This document shows, one piece after another, positions 62,412 through 64,000 of a stretch of 64,000 nt of DNA (its first letter is position 1; each line of letters begins with the position of its first letter). The DNA comes from Notospermus geniculatus. Its lineage: Eukaryota; Nemertea; Pilidiophora; Heteronemertea; Lineidae. The position numbers and the translations under genes were made by a program. The notes under the pieces were generated by a model, which saw only the letters and a program-made list of their open reading frames with translations, made no database searches and had not been told where the DNA came from. The DNA is taken from assembly GCA_002633025.1 (NCBI GenBank), contig NMRB01000355.1:342878-406877 (forward strand). Reading direction: 5' to 3'.

Positions 62412-63995
62412 TCATGGAGGAATAACCTGTTCCATTCCTCCATAAACGAATGATTTATTCCTCCATGAACTGATCAGGATCACACGCACCTGGAGTAGTT
62501 TCATGAAACAGAACTGGGCTAAATTAGTGTCAACAGAGTCACCAGTAAAGTGTCCACTATCTCGTAGAAGAGACAAAAGGTCTATCCAGAAACGAGTGCA
62601 CTGTCGCATAAAGAAGCTCCAAAACATTTCAATGCGTCAATTTGGTTTGCAGTACTTTTCCCAAAGAAGAAAGTGTCGGCCTCTGATAGAAAACACTGCA
62701 TGGCGGCAACGTGCCCATTCTGTCCCTCCTCACATATCCTGGACATCCATTTCGCATCCGAACGGCTTCCATATAATATCCGGCGATGACGCGAGGATCG
62801 CTGCTTGTAAACCTTCAGCCAAATTACTTGCCGCGAGAACCGATGCATCCGCTAATGCAAAGTCCATATGGTTGAGCTTATCGTAGCAGTCCATACATGC
62901 CAGATAAAATCTGGGCCCCTTGCAAAGTACTCTCGTCTTCGAAGACGCCTTCTCCTCCTTAAAGCAACACCCTCCGGATCCAAAATTTGCATCAACAAAG
63001 CTACCGTATCACGCGTCTCAGTCATTCCTTCTTGAATACACCGTAGGTCATCCTCCAAGCAGGCTCGAACACGCTCCGGATTTCCCAAAACGCATGCGTG
63101 TGTATCCCAGAATCCTTCGCGTGTATCTTACCCTGCCAGAATTGGCTTTCATCTTGTTTTTTTCCAGCTGATTTCAGCTGGCTAGGCCGCTGCTTTGAAT
63201 GTAAAAATTTTAGTCCCAAAAGTTACTTTATCTAACAAATATTGCTGGTTTTAGTCCCTTTTAGGAACAGTGACAAAATGTGGCAGTAGTCTGATGATTT
63301 GTCAGGAACTATATTTCTTCCATGTGCGATGATCACGCCATGAGTGTACTCAGGTTTGTTGATAGCAACCATCATGGCGGACGCCGGTTGACGAAATTTG
63401 AAAATGCGACTTAAAATGCGTTGCCCATAGCCTGCGGGAAGGGATACCATCACATCATGATTCTTGTGCGATCAGAGATGATGAAATGTTCCCCCCTGTA
63501 CACTCTTTTAATTTAAAATAACAACCTGGCCCATATTCTGAGACAGTTTTCAGACAGGACTTTACTCAACAGTGTCTCGGCAACACAGCCGCCATTTTGT
63601 CCACAACCTGAAAAGTAGGACGCTCGTCACCATGGTCACGTCATCAGTGGCCTACGTACCGTTTGATTACTGCCCCGGGCTCTGTGACGTCATCAATATG
63701 GAAGTGAGTTCTGGCAGGGATAAATCTTTGATTGGTCACTGTTGGAGGATGACCGTAGGTGCATCCACCTGTATCCTTGTTGATTGCCAGAAGATGAGAT
63801 TTGTTCTTCAATAAAATGTGCTACACGAAGAATGTCCGTATGAAATCGCCTTCGGGATAGTCCTTGAGATCTAAGGTTTCGCTTGAGGGTTCTGAGACTA
63901 ATAATGACACCATGAATCTGGGCCAGGAAATGGAGAATATCAGCGTAATTGAGGCCCAGATGAAAGTAAAAACGACACAAGGCTGACCGATCCAT
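62412..63995 (-). pseudogene. Integrase-core-domain (DDE/rve-like) gene, broken
   Basis: Minus strand. Part 1 (63995-63753): LCRFYFHLGLNYADIL, IISLRTLKRNLRSQGL, GYRWMHLR, a helix-turn-helix-like N-terminal segment. After a 705-bp insertion, part 2 (63047-62880): RCIQEGMTETRDTVALLM, LDPEGVALRRRRRLRRR, PDFIWH. Part 3 in another frame: FSRQVIWLKVYKQ, GHVAAMQCF, FGKSTANQ. Part 4 in a third frame (62627-62450): EMFWSFFMRQCTRFWIDL, DSGHFTGDSVDTNLAQFC. This is the order of a widespread animal family of integrase-like single-domain proteins of transposon origin. At least three frameshifts and a degraded catalytic region (CEEGQNG where the family has a D-GTENG-like block) mark it as dead. It may continue beyond the right window edge. 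Confidence 0.75.
63048..63752. mobile_element. 705-bp insertion with 11-bp inverted ends and a 7-bp target duplication
   Basis: TCATCCTCCAA at the left and TTGGAGGATGA at the right are exact inverses; CCGTAGG occurs at 63041-63047 and 63753-63759. Removing it plus one CCGTAGG joins HLR to CIQEG in frame. The interior has no clear transposase frame. Confidence 0.85.
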
Positions 63996-64000
63996 AGTTA

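Overview
This is eukaryotic, intron-rich, repeat-dense DNA from an invertebrate animal. The genes found are retinoblastoma (RB1 type), acireductone dioxygenase and a CHCH protein like complex I assembly factor NDUFAF8. Very frequent TAGGCCTA/CATGTAC words, tRNA-derived SINEs, many short inverted-repeat elements and a HECT-like pseudogene point to a marine invertebrate deuterostome. My best guess is an echinoderm; hemichordate or amphioxus is not excluded. The sequence is a draft assembly: one 88-base N run and seven isolated single n characters, some of which sit at joins that look artificial.

Layout. 1-23.4 kb has no gene I can name: a 54-bp minisatellite, SINEs, nested MITEs, one orphan 237-codon ORF and one candidate first exon on the minus strand (17731-17790). 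23.4-36.0 kb is a complete RB1-type pocket-protein gene (+ strand, 17 coding exons, all splice phases consistent, 850 aa), its introns packed with MITEs and SINEs. 38.4-41.3 kb is ADI1 (- strand, 4 exons, 178 aa). A region of about 440 bp separates its start codon from the first exon of an NDUFAF8-like gene (+ strand, 41.7-44.9 kb), so the pair is divergent and probably shares a promoter. Inside NDUFAF8, ADI1 exon 2 (inverted) and NDUFAF8 exon 2 (direct) occur a second time, bounded by single n's, which looks like allelic sequence wrongly inserted. 48.2-53.4 kb is a decayed SAM-like/HECT-like gene with several frameshifts, a nonsense codon and Ser at the position expected for the catalytic Cys. 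An antisense LINE lies in its intron. 53.5-64 kb holds further MITEs, an ORF of a conserved uncharacterised family, a second antisense LINE (CR1/Rex1-like) and a broken integrase-core gene split by a 705-bp insertion with an exact 7-bp target duplication.

The clearest biology beyond the genes is the transposon archaeology. Several insertions can be proved from within the window because the empty site is visible in another copy or in a restored reading frame: TA, TTA, TTAA, GCTAT and CCGTAGG target duplications. I did not find a system I would call clearly new. The strongest candidates for follow-up are the hammerhead-like CUGANGA/GAAA motifs, the array of poly(A) signals behind NDUFAF8, and the TTAA-type inverted-repeat families.
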